This document shows positions 5,941 to 13,543 of a DNA stretch of 14,147 nucleotides, one piece after another (position 1 is the first letter of the stretch; each line of letters starts with the position of its first letter). Location of the stretch: the NCBI GenBank assembly GCA_035552395.1, contig DASZLL010000034.1:1-14147 (forward strand). Reading direction: 5' to 3'. The position numbers and the translations under genes were made by a program. Source of the DNA: Bog-473 sp035552395. Lineage in GTDB: Bacteria > Actinomycetota > Acidimicrobiia > Acidimicrobiales > RAAP-2. Under the pieces are notes generated by a model. That model ran no database searches and had not been told where the DNA came from. It saw only the letters and a list, made by a program, of their open reading frames with translations.

Positions 5941-6817
5941 GCGCGCCGATCACCTCGTTGCCGAAGGCCTCGAGGGTCTCGGGCGGCGCGAAGTCGGTGA
6001 ACCACACGTAGGCGCGCTCGACGCCGCGCTCGGCGAGGCCGCCGAAGTAGTCGACGAGCTCGGGTGCGGTACCGAGCACGTGGCCACCCCAGAAGCGCCG
6101 GCGGGCCGTCTGGTCGATGGCCTCGCGATCGGCGCCCGCCCCGACGAAGGCCACCTGCACCTGGAGCGAACAGCGCGCCGGCCCGGCCCGCTCGCGCATT
6201 TCGTCGAAGCGGTCAAGGATGCTCACGTGGACGTTCCACCAATCAGCGTGGGCCGCAACCAGCTCCATGGTCTTGCGGCCAGCGCCGCCGATGACGATGG
6301 GGATGGGCCCGAGCGGCGTTGGTTGCTGTTGCGCTTGGTGCACGATGAAGTGCTCGCCCTCGTAGTCGAACGCCTCGCCGCGCCACAGCGCCGTCATGAT
6401 CTCGAGCGACTCCTTGAGCCGGCCGACGCGGAACTTGGACTCGGTGGAACCGATCCCGTAGGCCTCGAACTCGTCGGTCACTGAGCCCCAGCCGATGCCG
6501 AGCTCGAAGCGGCCCCCCGAAGCGCGGTCGATCGTGACCGCCTCCTTGGCCAGGACCACGGGGTGGCGAAAGGAGTCGCAGAGGACGAGCGAGCCGACGC
6601 GCAGGTCGCTTGTTTTGGCGGCCACCCACGCGTTCGTGGTCATGGCCTCGAACATCGGCTGGGACTCGGCGCCAGGTGGCGCCAGGTGGTCCATGCCGGC
6701 CAGGCCGCGGAAACCTGCCGCCTCCGCCGCCCGGGCGCGAGCGACCAGGTCGTCCATGTCGAGGCGCATCTGGGGCAGGTAGAGCCAGAACTCCATTGGG
6801 GTGGCCATGGACGCCAT
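5924..6817 (-). CDS. LLM class flavin-dependent oxidoreductase (luciferase-like, possibly F420-dependent)
   Basis: About 297 residues from ATG 6817. The luciferase-like TIM-barrel family is shown by the N-terminal EFWLYLPQM strand and AEAAGFRGLAGMDHL. Further matches are the RHPVVLAKEAVTIDRASGGR block followed by FELGIGWG, the RLKESLEIMTALWRGEAFDYEG segment, and IPIVIGGAGRKTMELVAAHADWWN in the cofactor-phosphate region. In actinobacteria many such proteins use F420 rather than FMN; which applies here cannot be read. It may oxidise or reduce an organic substrate. Start choice is uncertain: GTG 6862 directly abuts the upstream kinase stop, and ATGs at 6817, 6808 and 6796 are all possible, none with a clear ribosome binding site. 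The family usually starts close to the EFWLYLPQM strand. It is probably cotranscribed with the upstream kinase gene. Confidence 0.88.
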   Translation of the reverse strand: MASMATPMEFWLYLPQMRLDMDDLVARARAAEAAGFRGLAGMDHLAPPGAESQPMFEAMTTNAWVAAKTSDLRVGSLVLCDSFRHPVVLAKEAVTIDRASGGRFELGIGWGSVTDEFEAYGIGSTESKFRVGRLKESLEIMTALWRGEAFDYEGEHFIVHQAQQQPTPLGPIPIVIGGAGRKTMELVAAHADWWNVHVSILDRFDEMRERAGPARCSLQVQVAFVGAGADREAIDQTARRRFWGGHVLGTAPELVDYFGGLAERGVERAYVWFTDFAPPETLEAFGNEVIGALSPPA

Positions 6818-6862
6818 TAGATCGTGTGGGGCCGGGGCCGGCGCAAGGCGAGCGGCCCTCAC

Positions 6863-7678
6863 TCAGGCGAAGCGGCGCGCGATGTCGCGTGCTTGGGAGC
6901 GGTAGATGACGCCGAAGAGGACGGCGTGCACCAGCAGCGGAGGGAGCTGGAACAGCGCCACGCGCTCGGACCAACCGTCGGGGAGCGGGCGCATTTCCTG
7001 GTAGGCGTCCAGCAGTCGGCCGGGGACAGGACCGAAGAGGGCAAGCATGGCCAGGTCCTCTTCGGGGTGCCCGCCGTGCACCGACGGGTCGATGAGCCAC
7101 GTGCGGCCGTCGGCTCCGAAGAGCACGTTGCCCCACCACAGGTCGCCATGCAGCAGGGCGGGGGGGCCCGGCGGCAGCAGCTCGGGCAGTCGGGTGATGA
7201 CGGGCGCGACCGCGTCCTCGAGCTCGCAGCGCGCGGCCAGCTCAGCTAAGCGGCTGGCGTAGAAACCGGTGCCGTCGGGCCACCGTGACGGCTCGACCGG
7301 GCAGGCGCCGACCCAGGACGACCCGCCGCCCCACTCGGGCAGCACAGTGGCGTGCAGCGTGGCCAGCGCGCGGCCGAGGTGCTCGTCGTGCGCTGGTGCG
7401 CGCGTCGCCTCGTCGATGGCGACCGTGACGAGCAGGGTGTCGTCGTCCATCACCACCGCGGGGACGGGTGGCCCGCCCGTCACCGCGCCGAGGCGTCGCA
7501 ACCCGTCGGCCTCGTCGCGGGCACCCGGACCGACCTTGGCGACCACCCGCCGGCCACCGGCCTCGACCAGCCAGGCGTTGGTGCTGAGCGGGCGGGCCTT
7601 GTCGATGGTGCCGACGGCCCTCGCCACTCGACTACGCCAATTGTCTGGCTCTCCGTGCGCGCCGACATCCCCCGTCAC
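6863..7678 (-). CDS. Fructosamine kinase / aminoglycoside phosphotransferase-fold protein
   Basis: A 271-residue kinase-fold protein. Lys48 in VVAKVG is the candidate ATP lysine. HGDLWWGNVLFG (177-188) is the catalytic loop with Asp179; the HGDLW-x-GN form is the mark of the fructosamine-3-kinase family. IDPSVHGGHPEEDLAM (196-211) is the metal-binding segment, followed by LFG, AYQE and the family-like QLPPLLVHAVLFG near 244-256. Fructosamine kinases phosphorylate ketoamine adducts formed by sugar glycation of amines or proteins, making them unstable so the amine is restored. Bacterial members may also act on small ribulosamines. Length is close to the usual 285 or so. The start is GTG 7678 with only a weak GAG-type binding site. 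It lies directly upstream of the LLM gene and divergent from the hydrolase. Confidence 0.82.
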   Translation of the reverse strand: MTGDVGAHGEPDNWRSRVARAVGTIDKARPLSTNAWLVEAGGRRVVAKVGPGARDEADGLRRLGAVTGGPPVPAVVMDDDTLLVTVAIDEATRAPAHDEHLGRALATLHATVLPEWGGGSSWVGACPVEPSRWPDGTGFYASRLAELAARCELEDAVAPVITRLPELLPPGPPALLHGDLWWGNVLFGADGRTWLIDPSVHGGHPEEDLAMLALFGPVPGRLLDAYQEMRPLPDGWSERVALFQLPPLLVHAVLFGVIYRSQARDIARRFA

Positions 7679-7755
7679 CTCGACACTCTCGCATTCGGCC
7701 GGCCGGATGGCGCACGCGGCGGCGCTGTTTCGGCCGGCTCGGTCAGACTTGCTCC

Positions 7756-8334
7756 ATGCCCCGCACCGCGGTCGCCGGCCTCATCGTTACGCCCGGAGCG
7801 AGCGCGGGCCGGGACCACGCCGGGCTCGTCGCCATCGAGGAGGCGGTGACCCCCCTCGGGATCGCCGTCGAACGGGTGGAGTTCCCCGGGCGGGCTGCCG
7901 GCAAGCGCCGGACCGACCCGCCGGCGGTGTGCATCGAGACCGTGCGGGTGGCGGCGTCGGCGCTGGCGGAGCGACTCGACGTGGCCATCGGCCGCATCGC
8001 GGTAGGAGGGCGATCGTTCGGCGGGCGCATGTGTTCGATGGCCGTGGCCGACGGCCTCGAGGCGGCCGCGCTCGTACTCGTCAGCTACCCGTTGCACCTG
8101 CCGGGGAGGCCGGAGCGGCTCCGCACCGAGCACTTCCCGGCGCTCACCCTCCCGTGCCTGTTCGTCTCGGGCCGGCGTGATGCGTTCGCCTCACCCGAAG
8201 AGCTGGAGCGCGAGACCGCCGCCATCCCCGGCGACGTCACGCTCACCTTCGTCGAGGGCGACCACTCACTGCGCAAGAGCGAGCAGGAGGCTGCTGCGGT
8301 GGTGGCGTCCTGGCTGGCGGCGCGCACCGGCTGA
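7756..8334 (+). CDS. Alpha/beta hydrolase of KANL3/Tex30 type (dienelactone-hydrolase-like)
   Basis: A compact 192-residue hydrolase without signal peptide. LIVTPGASAGRDH (9-21) gives the oxyanion strand region. IAVGGRSFGGRM (81-92) is the nucleophile elbow with Ser87 in GRSFGG. LFVSGRRDAFASPEEL (135-150) supplies Asp142, and VEGDHSLRK (166-174) supplies His170, completing a Ser-Asp-His triad. Bacterial members of this short family are uncharacterised serine hydrolases; an esterase or thioesterase role is possible, but no substrate can be named. It is transcribed divergently from the fructosamine kinase across a 77-bp gap and followed by a hairpin shared with the convergent transporter operon. 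ATG 7756 lacks a clear ribosome binding site, so the message may be nearly leaderless. Confidence 0.83.
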   Translation: MPRTAVAGLIVTPGASAGRDHAGLVAIEEAVTPLGIAVERVEFPGRAAGKRRTDPPAVCIETVRVAASALAERLDVAIGRIAVGGRSFGGRMCSMAVADGLEAAALVLVSYPLHLPGRPERLRTEHFPALTLPCLFVSGRRDAFASPEELERETAAIPGDVTLTFVEGDHSLRKSEQEAAAVVASWLAARTG

Positions 8335-8364
8335 GCTCGCTGGCGCGTCCGCCCGCGGCGGGGG

Positions 8365-8394
8365 TCGGCGGCGGGGGTCGCACCCCGCCGCCGA
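8365..8394. terminator. Bidirectional terminator hairpin between convergent genes
   Basis: TCGGCGGCGGGG (8365-8376) pairs perfectly with CCCCGCCGCCGA (8383-8394) across the 6-base loop GTCGCA. The 12-bp GC-rich stem sits 30 bases after the hydrolase stop and 12 bases after the transporter operon's last stop. There is no long T-run on either side, as is common in high-GC actinobacteria. Confidence 0.75.
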
Positions 8395-8406
8395 TCACAC
8401 CGAGCG

Positions 8407-9801
8407 TCAAGAAGTCGAAGACAGGCTCTTCGGCGGTTTCGACGTCGGACCCGTGTACTTCGTGATCGGTCCCTTGCCTGGGCTGGTCACCTGGACGGGG
8501 CCGACGGGCACACTGCCGATCCAGCTGCCGGTCGGCGTCACCGCCGGCGGAGCCGAGCTCTCGAGCTTGACGACCTCCTCGCCCTCGAAGCCGAAGTGCA
8601 CCGACTTCGAATACGACAACGGCACAAAGCCCGGGGTGACGAAGCTCTTCCCGCTGGAGTTGATTGCCGCCATCAGGCTGGCCCTCGTCAGGTTCTTGCC
8701 GGCCTTCTGCAGCGCTTGGACGAAGGTGTACGCCAGAGCAACGCCGTACGACGTGTTGCCGTCGAGGCCGTACTTCGCGTAGAGCGCAGGGGCGTACTTC
8801 TGGAGGATCCCCTTCTCTACCTGCACCCACGAGTTGGCTGCCTCCGACTCGGGGGCGAAGTACGCCGTCGTGATGACGTTGTTCAGCAGCCCGCCCGCGG
8901 CGGCGGCCTGCGCCGCCGACCCGCCGCCCTTCTGGGTGAAGGACGAGAGCAGCGGCCCAACCGTCGGCGCGTCGGCCCCCACGCTGTCGACGACGTACTG
9001 GGGCGAGAAGCCGATGACCGCAGCCGGCAGCATGGCCAGCGCGGTGGCCGCCGGGATGGTGGCGAGCACCACGACTTGCGCTCCCGCCGCCTTCAGCGCC
9101 GCCATCTGGTTCGAGAGCGGGCCTGACAGTGTGGCCGCGTCATAGGTTTGGCGCGAGACCACCGAGGAGGAGGGGAGCTCCATGTCGAGGCCCTTCACCA
9201 CGTCCTGGCCGAACTCGTCGTCCTGGGACAGGTAGCCGATCTTCTTACCGGCGAAATTGGTCTTGATGTACGCGCCGAGGATCTTCCCGTCGATGGTGTA
9301 CGGGGGCTGCCAGCCGAGGCTCAACGGGTACTTGGGGTTGTTCCAGCAATTACACCCCGACTCGATGAACAGCTGCGGGACCTTCTGCTGGTTCAAGAAC
9401 GACTGCACCGCCGACTGGGTGGGCGTCCCCAGCGACCCGACGTCGGCAAAGATGTTGTCCTGCAAGACGAGCTTGCGGGTCAGCGTGGCCGTCTGCGCCG
9501 GGTTGTAGCCGTCGTCCAGGTACGTGTAGTTGATCTTCCGCCCGTCGACGCCACCGTGTGCGTTGGCCCAAGCGAAGAGCGCGCCCATGGCGGGCGCAAT
9601 CTCGTCGTAGCCCGGTGCCGCCGGCCCGGTGAGCGGGACCGTGGCGCCGATCGTGATCGACGATGCGGTGACGCCCGGAGTGCTCGCCGCATTTGCCGTC
9701 GCCGGCAGCAGTGTCACTCCCAGGGCGCAGCCCACCGAACCGGCCACGAGCGCGCGGGCCCACAGAGCCCAACCCGTCCGTCTCTTTATTTGTCGTCGCA
9801 T
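8407..9801 (-). CDS. ABC transporter substrate-binding protein, branched-chain amino acid (LivJ/HAAT) type
   Basis: A 464-residue exported solute receptor. The start is ATG 9801 with GGGAG five bases upstream (9807-9811). Residues 1-38 are a secretion signal: basic start (RRQIKRR), hydrophobic core (ALVAGSVGCALGVTLL) and a likely ANA cleavage site at 36-38. Cys25 does not sit in a good lipobox. The mature part is a type 1 periplasmic-binding fold: ITIGATVPLTGP (49-60), LDDGYNPAQTATLTRKLV (95-112), a first-lobe end with a GCNCW cysteine pair (149-153) and KKIGYLSQDDEFGQDVVKG (186-204). The C-terminal 50 residues are proline/serine-rich. It delivers a ligand to the LivH/LivM channel. The family binds branched-chain amino acids but also urea, amides and aromatic or other organic acids, so the ligand is open. 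It is the last gene of the operon, 31 bp after livM. Confidence 0.9.
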   Translation of the reverse strand: MRRQIKRRTGWALWARALVAGSVGCALGVTLLPATANAASTPGVTASSITIGATVPLTGPAAPGYDEIAPAMGALFAWANAHGGVDGRKINYTYLDDGYNPAQTATLTRKLVLQDNIFADVGSLGTPTQSAVQSFLNQQKVPQLFIESGCNCWNNPKYPLSLGWQPPYTIDGKILGAYIKTNFAGKKIGYLSQDDEFGQDVVKGLDMELPSSSVVSRQTYDAATLSGPLSNQMAALKAAGAQVVVLATIPAATALAMLPAAVIGFSPQYVVDSVGADAPTVGPLLSSFTQKGGGSAAQAAAAGGLLNNVITTAYFAPESEAANSWVQVEKGILQKYAPALYAKYGLDGNTSYGVALAYTFVQALQKAGKNLTRASLMAAINSSGKSFVTPGFVPLSYSKSVHFGFEGEEVVKLESSAPPAVTPTGSWIGSVPVGPVQVTSPGKGPITKYTGPTSKPPKSLSSTS

Positions 9802-9832
9802 GCCTTCTCCCTTTTCTTGATTGCACATTGCG

Positions 9833-10894
9833 TTAGTCACCTGTTGACACCGGAACCGGAGCGGGCGCCTCGTGATCGCCCCGCCCAAGACGGGGGCGAT
9901 GGGCCCACAGCCATCGCACGCCGCCTTGGATCCCGTTGGGCGCGGCGAGCATCGCGACGATGAGCACCACCCCGAAGATGATGGTGGCGAGATAGGCGCT
10001 CGCTCCGCTGCCCAGGTTGAAGTCGGACGACAGCGACGTCGACCACTGGGGCAGGAACACGAGGAGGATGCCACCCCAGACCATGCCGATGAGTGTGCCC
10101 GTACCGCCGAGCACCATCGCCGCCAGCAACTGGATCGAAAGCGTCAGGGGGAACTCCCCGGTGTTCACGACCCCCGTCGAGAGCGCAAGCAAGGCGCCGC
10201 CCAAGCCGGCGCATGCCGCACTGATGGCGAACGCCAGCACCTTCGTGCGGGCCACGTGGATCCCGGCGAGCGATGCCGCGATCTCGTCGTCGCGCACGGC
10301 GCGGAAGGCGCGCCCGTAGCGGCTCCACAAAAGGTTGGCGAGGAGGACGAGCACGATCAGCGCGCCGAGGATCTGGATCCAGGACAGCCACTGCTCCTGG
10401 ACGAGCGAGCCGGGCGCAGTCGGAGCGCTCACCGTCAAGCCCTGGTCGCCACCGAACGTGGCGGGCCACTTGTCCGCGATGGAGGGCACGGCCAACGCCA
10501 GCAGCAGCGTCATGCCGGCCAGGTACGGGCCCTTCAGGCGCGTCGCCGGCAGGCCGATCACGATGCCCGCTGCCGCCGCGACGGCGGCGGCAGCGGCCAG
10601 CTCGAGGACGAAGTTGGTCCCGGTGTGGGTCATGAAGAGGCCCAGGGTGTAGGCGCCCACCGCCATGAACCCGCCGTGGCCGAGCGAGATCTGGCCGTTG
10701 GTGCCGGTGAGCAGGCTGAGCCCGGCCAACACGACGATGTACGACGCGATCTCGCCGACTTGATAGTCGTTGTACGTGCTGAGCTGGACCGTGACGAAGT
10801 AGAGGACAACCCCGGCCCCCGCCGCGACGAGCAGGTGCCGCAGAAGCGGCTGGCGGGGCAGCCGGAGGAACCGGGTGAGAGAGGCCGTGTCCAT
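9833..10894 (-). CDS. livM: Branched-chain amino acid-type ABC transporter permease LivM
   Basis: A 353-residue integral membrane protein with about nine or ten hydrophobic segments. It has the LivM hallmarks GTNGQISLGHGGFMAVGAY (64-82) and the cytoplasmic coupling loop GRAFRAVRDDEIAASLAGI (194-212), through which the permease contacts the ATPases. VLGGTGTLIGMVWGG (261-275) is the conserved re-entrant segment near the C-terminus. It pairs with LivH to form the channel of a HAAT-family importer in the cytoplasmic membrane. The C-terminal tail is short, basic then proline-rich, with no ATPase fused. ATG 10894 begins one base after the livH TGA stop, showing tight co-translation. Confidence 0.92.
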   Translation of the reverse strand: MDTASLTRFLRLPRQPLLRHLLVAAGAGVVLYFVTVQLSTYNDYQVGEIASYIVVLAGLSLLTGTNGQISLGHGGFMAVGAYTLGLFMTHTGTNFVLELAAAAAVAAAAGIVIGLPATRLKGPYLAGMTLLLALAVPSIADKWPATFGGDQGLTVSAPTAPGSLVQEQWLSWIQILGALIVLVLLANLLWSRYGRAFRAVRDDEIAASLAGIHVARTKVLAFAISAACAGLGGALLALSTGVVNTGEFPLTLSIQLLAAMVLGGTGTLIGMVWGGILLVFLPQWSTSLSSDFNLGSGASAYLATIIFGVVLIVAMLAAPNGIQGGVRWLWAHRPRLGRGDHEAPAPVPVSTGD

Positions 10895-10895
10895 G

Positions 10896-11774
10896 TCAGA
10901 CCCGCCGGGCCGGGGGCCGGGCGAAGATCCCTTCGGGACGCGCCATGAGGGCCACCATCAGGAGGGCGAGCGCGCCGAGCGGCTCGAGCCCGGACCCGAG
11001 GTACCCGCCGACATAGGAGATACAGAGTCCCGAGATCAGCCCCCCGACCAAGGCACCCACCGGGCTCTCGAGACCGCCGATCACGGCGGCAGTGAACCCG
11101 TAGACGAGGATCAGGTCCATGTAATAGGGCCCGAACGCGCTGGTCGGCGCGACCAGGAGGCCAGCCAGAGAACCGGCGATCCCGGCCAGTCCCCAGCCCA
11201 GTGTGAGCAGCGGGCCTACTCGCACCCCGAGAAGGCGGGCGATCTCCCGGGAGAAGGCCGTCGCGCGCATGCGCAGACCGAGGGCGGTGAACCGGAACAG
11301 GACGAGCGTCCCGGCCATGAGGACCAGGACGGCGATCAGGATGAAGACGTCAAAGTGGGAGAAGGCGATCGCCGTGTGGCCGACGCGCAGACCTCGCTGT
11401 GAGAACGCGGCGGGGAACCCGCGGCTCGCGTTCCCGTAGATCGCGCCGGCGAGGCCCTCGAAGACGACCAGCAAGCCGATGGTCACGATGACCGGGTTCA
11501 GCTCCGACTTGCCGTGTAGCGGACGGATGAGGAGACGTTCGGTCACCGCACCCAGGGCGAAGCCGATCGCCAGCACCACGATGAAGGCCCACCAGTAGCC
11601 CCAGCCCCGAGACAGGAGGCTGAAGGCGATGAAGGTGGTGAGCATTCCCGCCGCGCCCTGGGCGAAGTTGATGATGCGCGTCGCCCGGTAGATGAGGACG
11701 AGGGCGAGGGCCAAGGTGGCGTAGATCATCCCGTTGGCGATGCCGTCGAGCGTGTAGTTCAAGAAGAGGGTCAC
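10896..11774 (-). CDS. livH: Branched-chain amino acid-type ABC transporter permease LivH
   Basis: A 292-residue membrane permease with about eight hydrophobic segments. Family marks are the LNYTLDGIANGMIYATLALAL amino end, IINFAQGA (34-41), the coupling loop LGLRMRATAFSREIARLLGV (165-184) and AVIGGLESPVGALVGGLISG (230-249). With LivM it makes the transmembrane path of the importer. GTG 11774 is chosen as start, four bases after the livF TAG stop, because it leaves the canonical N-terminus. An in-frame ATG at 11810 would overlap livF and add 12 residues unlike the family. No strong ribosome binding site is seen, so coupling to livF translation is likely. Confidence 0.92.
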   Translation of the reverse strand: MTLFLNYTLDGIANGMIYATLALALVLIYRATRIINFAQGAAGMLTTFIAFSLLSRGWGYWWAFIVVLAIGFALGAVTERLLIRPLHGKSELNPVIVTIGLLVVFEGLAGAIYGNASRGFPAAFSQRGLRVGHTAIAFSHFDVFILIAVLVLMAGTLVLFRFTALGLRMRATAFSREIARLLGVRVGPLLTLGWGLAGIAGSLAGLLVAPTSAFGPYYMDLILVYGFTAAVIGGLESPVGALVGGLISGLCISYVGGYLGSGLEPLGALALLMVALMARPEGIFARPPARRV

Positions 11775-11778
11775 GGCG

Positions 11779-12486
11779 CTAGAACCCGAGGTAGTGGTGG
11801 CGCAAGGCATCGTCCGCCGCCACCGTCGCGGCCTCGTCGGAGACGACGACCCGTCCGAGGTTGAGGATCACGGCATGCTGCGACACGGACAGCGCGCTGC
11901 GCGCGTTCTGCTCGACCAGGACGACGGTGATGTCCTTTCCCTCTGTCTGCTCGCGCAGCAAGGCCATCAATTGGGCGGTGATGATCGGTGCCAGGCCCAG
12001 GCTCGGCTCGTCGAGGAGCAGGAGCCTTGGCTTCGATATGAGGGCGCGACCGAGGACCAGCATCTGGCGTTCCCCGCCGGACAGCGTCGAGGCGTGCCGT
12101 CGCCGGAAGCCCCGCAACCGAGGGAAGACCTCGAGGATCTCGTCGATGGCGCCCTGGCGCTCCGCGCGCTTGAAGCACCAGAGCGTGGCGAGTCGGAGGT
12201 TCTCCTCCACCGTGAGCTCCTCGATCACCCCGCGGCCCTCTGGCACGTGGGCCACGCCCATGCGCGCGATGGATTCGACGTTGCGACCAACGAGCGCATC
12301 CCCGTCGAACGACACCGACCCGCCAAAGGGCTTCACCAACCCCGAGATCGTGCGCAACAGGGTGGTTTTGCCTGCGCCGTTCGCACCGAGCACCGCGGTG
12401 ACCGCCCCCGGCTCGGCGTCGAAGGAGACCGAGCGCAGCGCGCGTACCGCTCCGAAGGACACGGAGAGGTCACGCACCTCAAGCAT
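11779..12486 (-). CDS. livF: Branched-chain amino acid-type ABC transporter ATPase LivF
   Basis: A 235-residue ATP-binding subunit. The Walker A motif GANGAGKT is at 34-41, the signature LSGGE at 135-139, and Walker B LLLLDEP at 155-161. The switch position carries Gln193 in VEQNA in place of the usual His, a normal LivF feature. HVPEGRGVIEELTVEENL (80-97) is the typical LivF Q-loop-downstream segment. It hydrolyses ATP on the cytoplasmic face with LivG to drive import. The ATG at 12486 overlaps the livG stop by eight bases; a GTG at 12495, three codons earlier, is the alternative. The spacing implies co-translation with livG. Confidence 0.93.
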   Translation of the reverse strand: MLEVRDLSVSFGAVRALRSVSFDAEPGAVTAVLGANGAGKTTLLRTISGLVKPFGGSVSFDGDALVGRNVESIARMGVAHVPEGRGVIEELTVEENLRLATLWCFKRAERQGAIDEILEVFPRLRGFRRRHASTLSGGERQMLVLGRALISKPRLLLLDEPSLGLAPIITAQLMALLREQTEGKDITVVLVEQNARSALSVSQHAVILNLGRVVVSDEAATVAADDALRHHYLGF

Positions 12487-13339
12487 CGTGCGCACCGCCC
12501 TGGTGCTGGGGGCCCTCTTCGGCCACCACTTCCCCCAGGTAGGCGGTCGCGACGTCAGGATTGGCCCGGATCGCTTCGGGGGTGCCCTGGGCGATGACCC
12601 GCCCGAAGTTCAAGACCACGATGCGGTCGCACACCGACATCACGAGGTCCATGTGATGCTCCACCAGGAGCACCGACATGGTGGTCGTCGTGAGGCCCCG
12701 GATGCGTGACCCCAGCGAGCTCATCTCGCTCTCGGAGAGCCCGCTGGCCGGTTCGTCGAGCAGCAGCAGCTCCGGCTCCGCCATCAGCGCACGCGCCAAC
12801 GCGGCCTGCTTCTGGACGGCGTACGGCAGGGCGGGGGGCAGCCGGTTTGCGTGCGCCGCGATGCCGAGGCCGTCAAGGATCTCCATCGCCCGATCCGAGG
12901 TTCGATGCTCCTCCCCGCTCGAGCGCCGGATCCCGAGGAAGGAGGAGGCCAGATCGCTGCGCAACGCAGGCTCCGCGCCGAGCATGACGTTCTCGCGGAC
13001 CGTCAGGCCGGCGCAGAGACCGACCCCCTGCAGGGTGCGGGCGATGTTGAGCTTGGCCAGATCGTGCGGGTGGTGCCCATGCAACTCGCGGCCGCGGTAG
13101 GTGAGGTGGCCCGCGCTCGGATGGACGAACCCGCAGATCACGTTGAACAACGTCGTCTTGCCGGCGCCGTTGGGCCCGATCACCCCGACCACCTCGCCCG
13201 GCCCGGCCGACATGGAGACGTCGTCGAGCGCGAGGACGCCGCCGAAGCCGATGGTGATGCCGTGGGCGCCCAGGACGGGCTCGCGTTGGCTCGCCTCGCC
13301 GTCGGCCGGATTTGCTGCCGCCTCGAGGGTCGGACCCAT
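12479..13339 (-). CDS. livG: Branched-chain amino acid-type ABC transporter ATPase LivG
   Basis: A 286-residue ATP-binding subunit. It begins with a roughly 20-residue acidic, alanine-rich extension before the ABC fold. Walker A GPNGAGKT is at 55-62, the Q-loop glutamine is Gln104 in ARTLQGVGL, Walker B LLLLDEP at 191-197, and the switch His228 lies in VEHHMD. The signature region reads LPYAVQKQAALARAL (171-185), departing from the textbook LSGGQ; LivG proteins commonly vary here (LPYG or LSYG forms), so it is probably functional. ATG 13339 is chosen with a weak AGG eight bases upstream; an open frame continues to 13396 but lacks family similarity. It is the first gene of the five-gene transporter operon. 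Confidence 0.92.
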   Translation of the reverse strand: MGPTLEAAANPADGEASQREPVLGAHGITIGFGGVLALDDVSMSAGPGEVVGVIGPNGAGKTTLFNVICGFVHPSAGHLTYRGRELHGHHPHDLAKLNIARTLQGVGLCAGLTVRENVMLGAEPALRSDLASSFLGIRRSSGEEHRTSDRAMEILDGLGIAAHANRLPPALPYAVQKQAALARALMAEPELLLLDEPASGLSESEMSSLGSRIRGLTTTTMSVLLVEHHMDLVMSVCDRIVVLNFGRVIAQGTPEAIRANPDVATAYLGEVVAEEGPQHQGGAHDA

Positions 13340-13370
13340 GAGAGAACCTACGCGGGCATGGAGGTAGAAA

Positions 13371-13387
13371 GCGCCCGCAGCGGGCGC
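13371..13387 (-). terminator. Hairpin with T-rich tail upstream of livG
   Basis: On the minus strand GCGCCCG and CGGGCGC pair perfectly around the 3-base loop CTG and are followed at once by TTTCT. It ends about 31 bases before the livG start. It could end transcription from the gene to the right, or act as an attenuator in the livG leader. Confidence 0.45.
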
Positions 13388-13429
13388 GACCCCCACGCGT
13401 GCATGCCTACCAGCCCCCCGGCATCGCGA

Positions 13430-13447
13430 CGGACGTTACAACGTCCG
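13430..13447. promoter_or_regulatory. Candidate operator palindrome upstream of livG
   Basis: CGGACGTT (13430-13437) and AACGTCCG (13440-13447) are perfect inverted arms around a 2-base centre. It lies about 90 bases before the livG start codon. On the minus strand it contains a -10-like TAACGT, so a bound regulator would compete with RNA polymerase. No well-spaced -35 box was found and no regulator gene is nearby. Confidence 0.45.
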
Positions 13448-13519
13448 CAACACGAGCGCATGACAACCGCGCGGATGCGTCGAAGCTCCGCACGGGAGGT
13501 GTAACTACTGTGCGCACCC

Positions 13520-13534
13520 CCTCCTTCGAGGAGG
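13520..13534 (-). terminator. Weak terminator hairpin after the broken repeat-protein gene
   Basis: CCTCCT and AGGAGG form a 6-bp stem around a 3-base loop, 9 bases past the stop codon at 13544-13546. There is no T-run on the minus side, so the call is weak. The AGGAGG on the plus strand is not followed by a plus-strand gene. Confidence 0.35.
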
Positions 13535-13543
13535 TGGTGACCC

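Noticed and set aside
7679..7755. CGGCCGGCCG palindrome between the kinase and hydrolase genes
   Set aside because: Such GGCC-rich 10-mers are expected often at this base composition.
9724..9801. Lipoprotein signal at Cys25 of the substrate-binding protein
   Set aside because: The residues before the Cys (G-S-V-G) do not fit a lipobox, whereas an ANA site at 36-38 fits ordinary signal peptidase cleavage.
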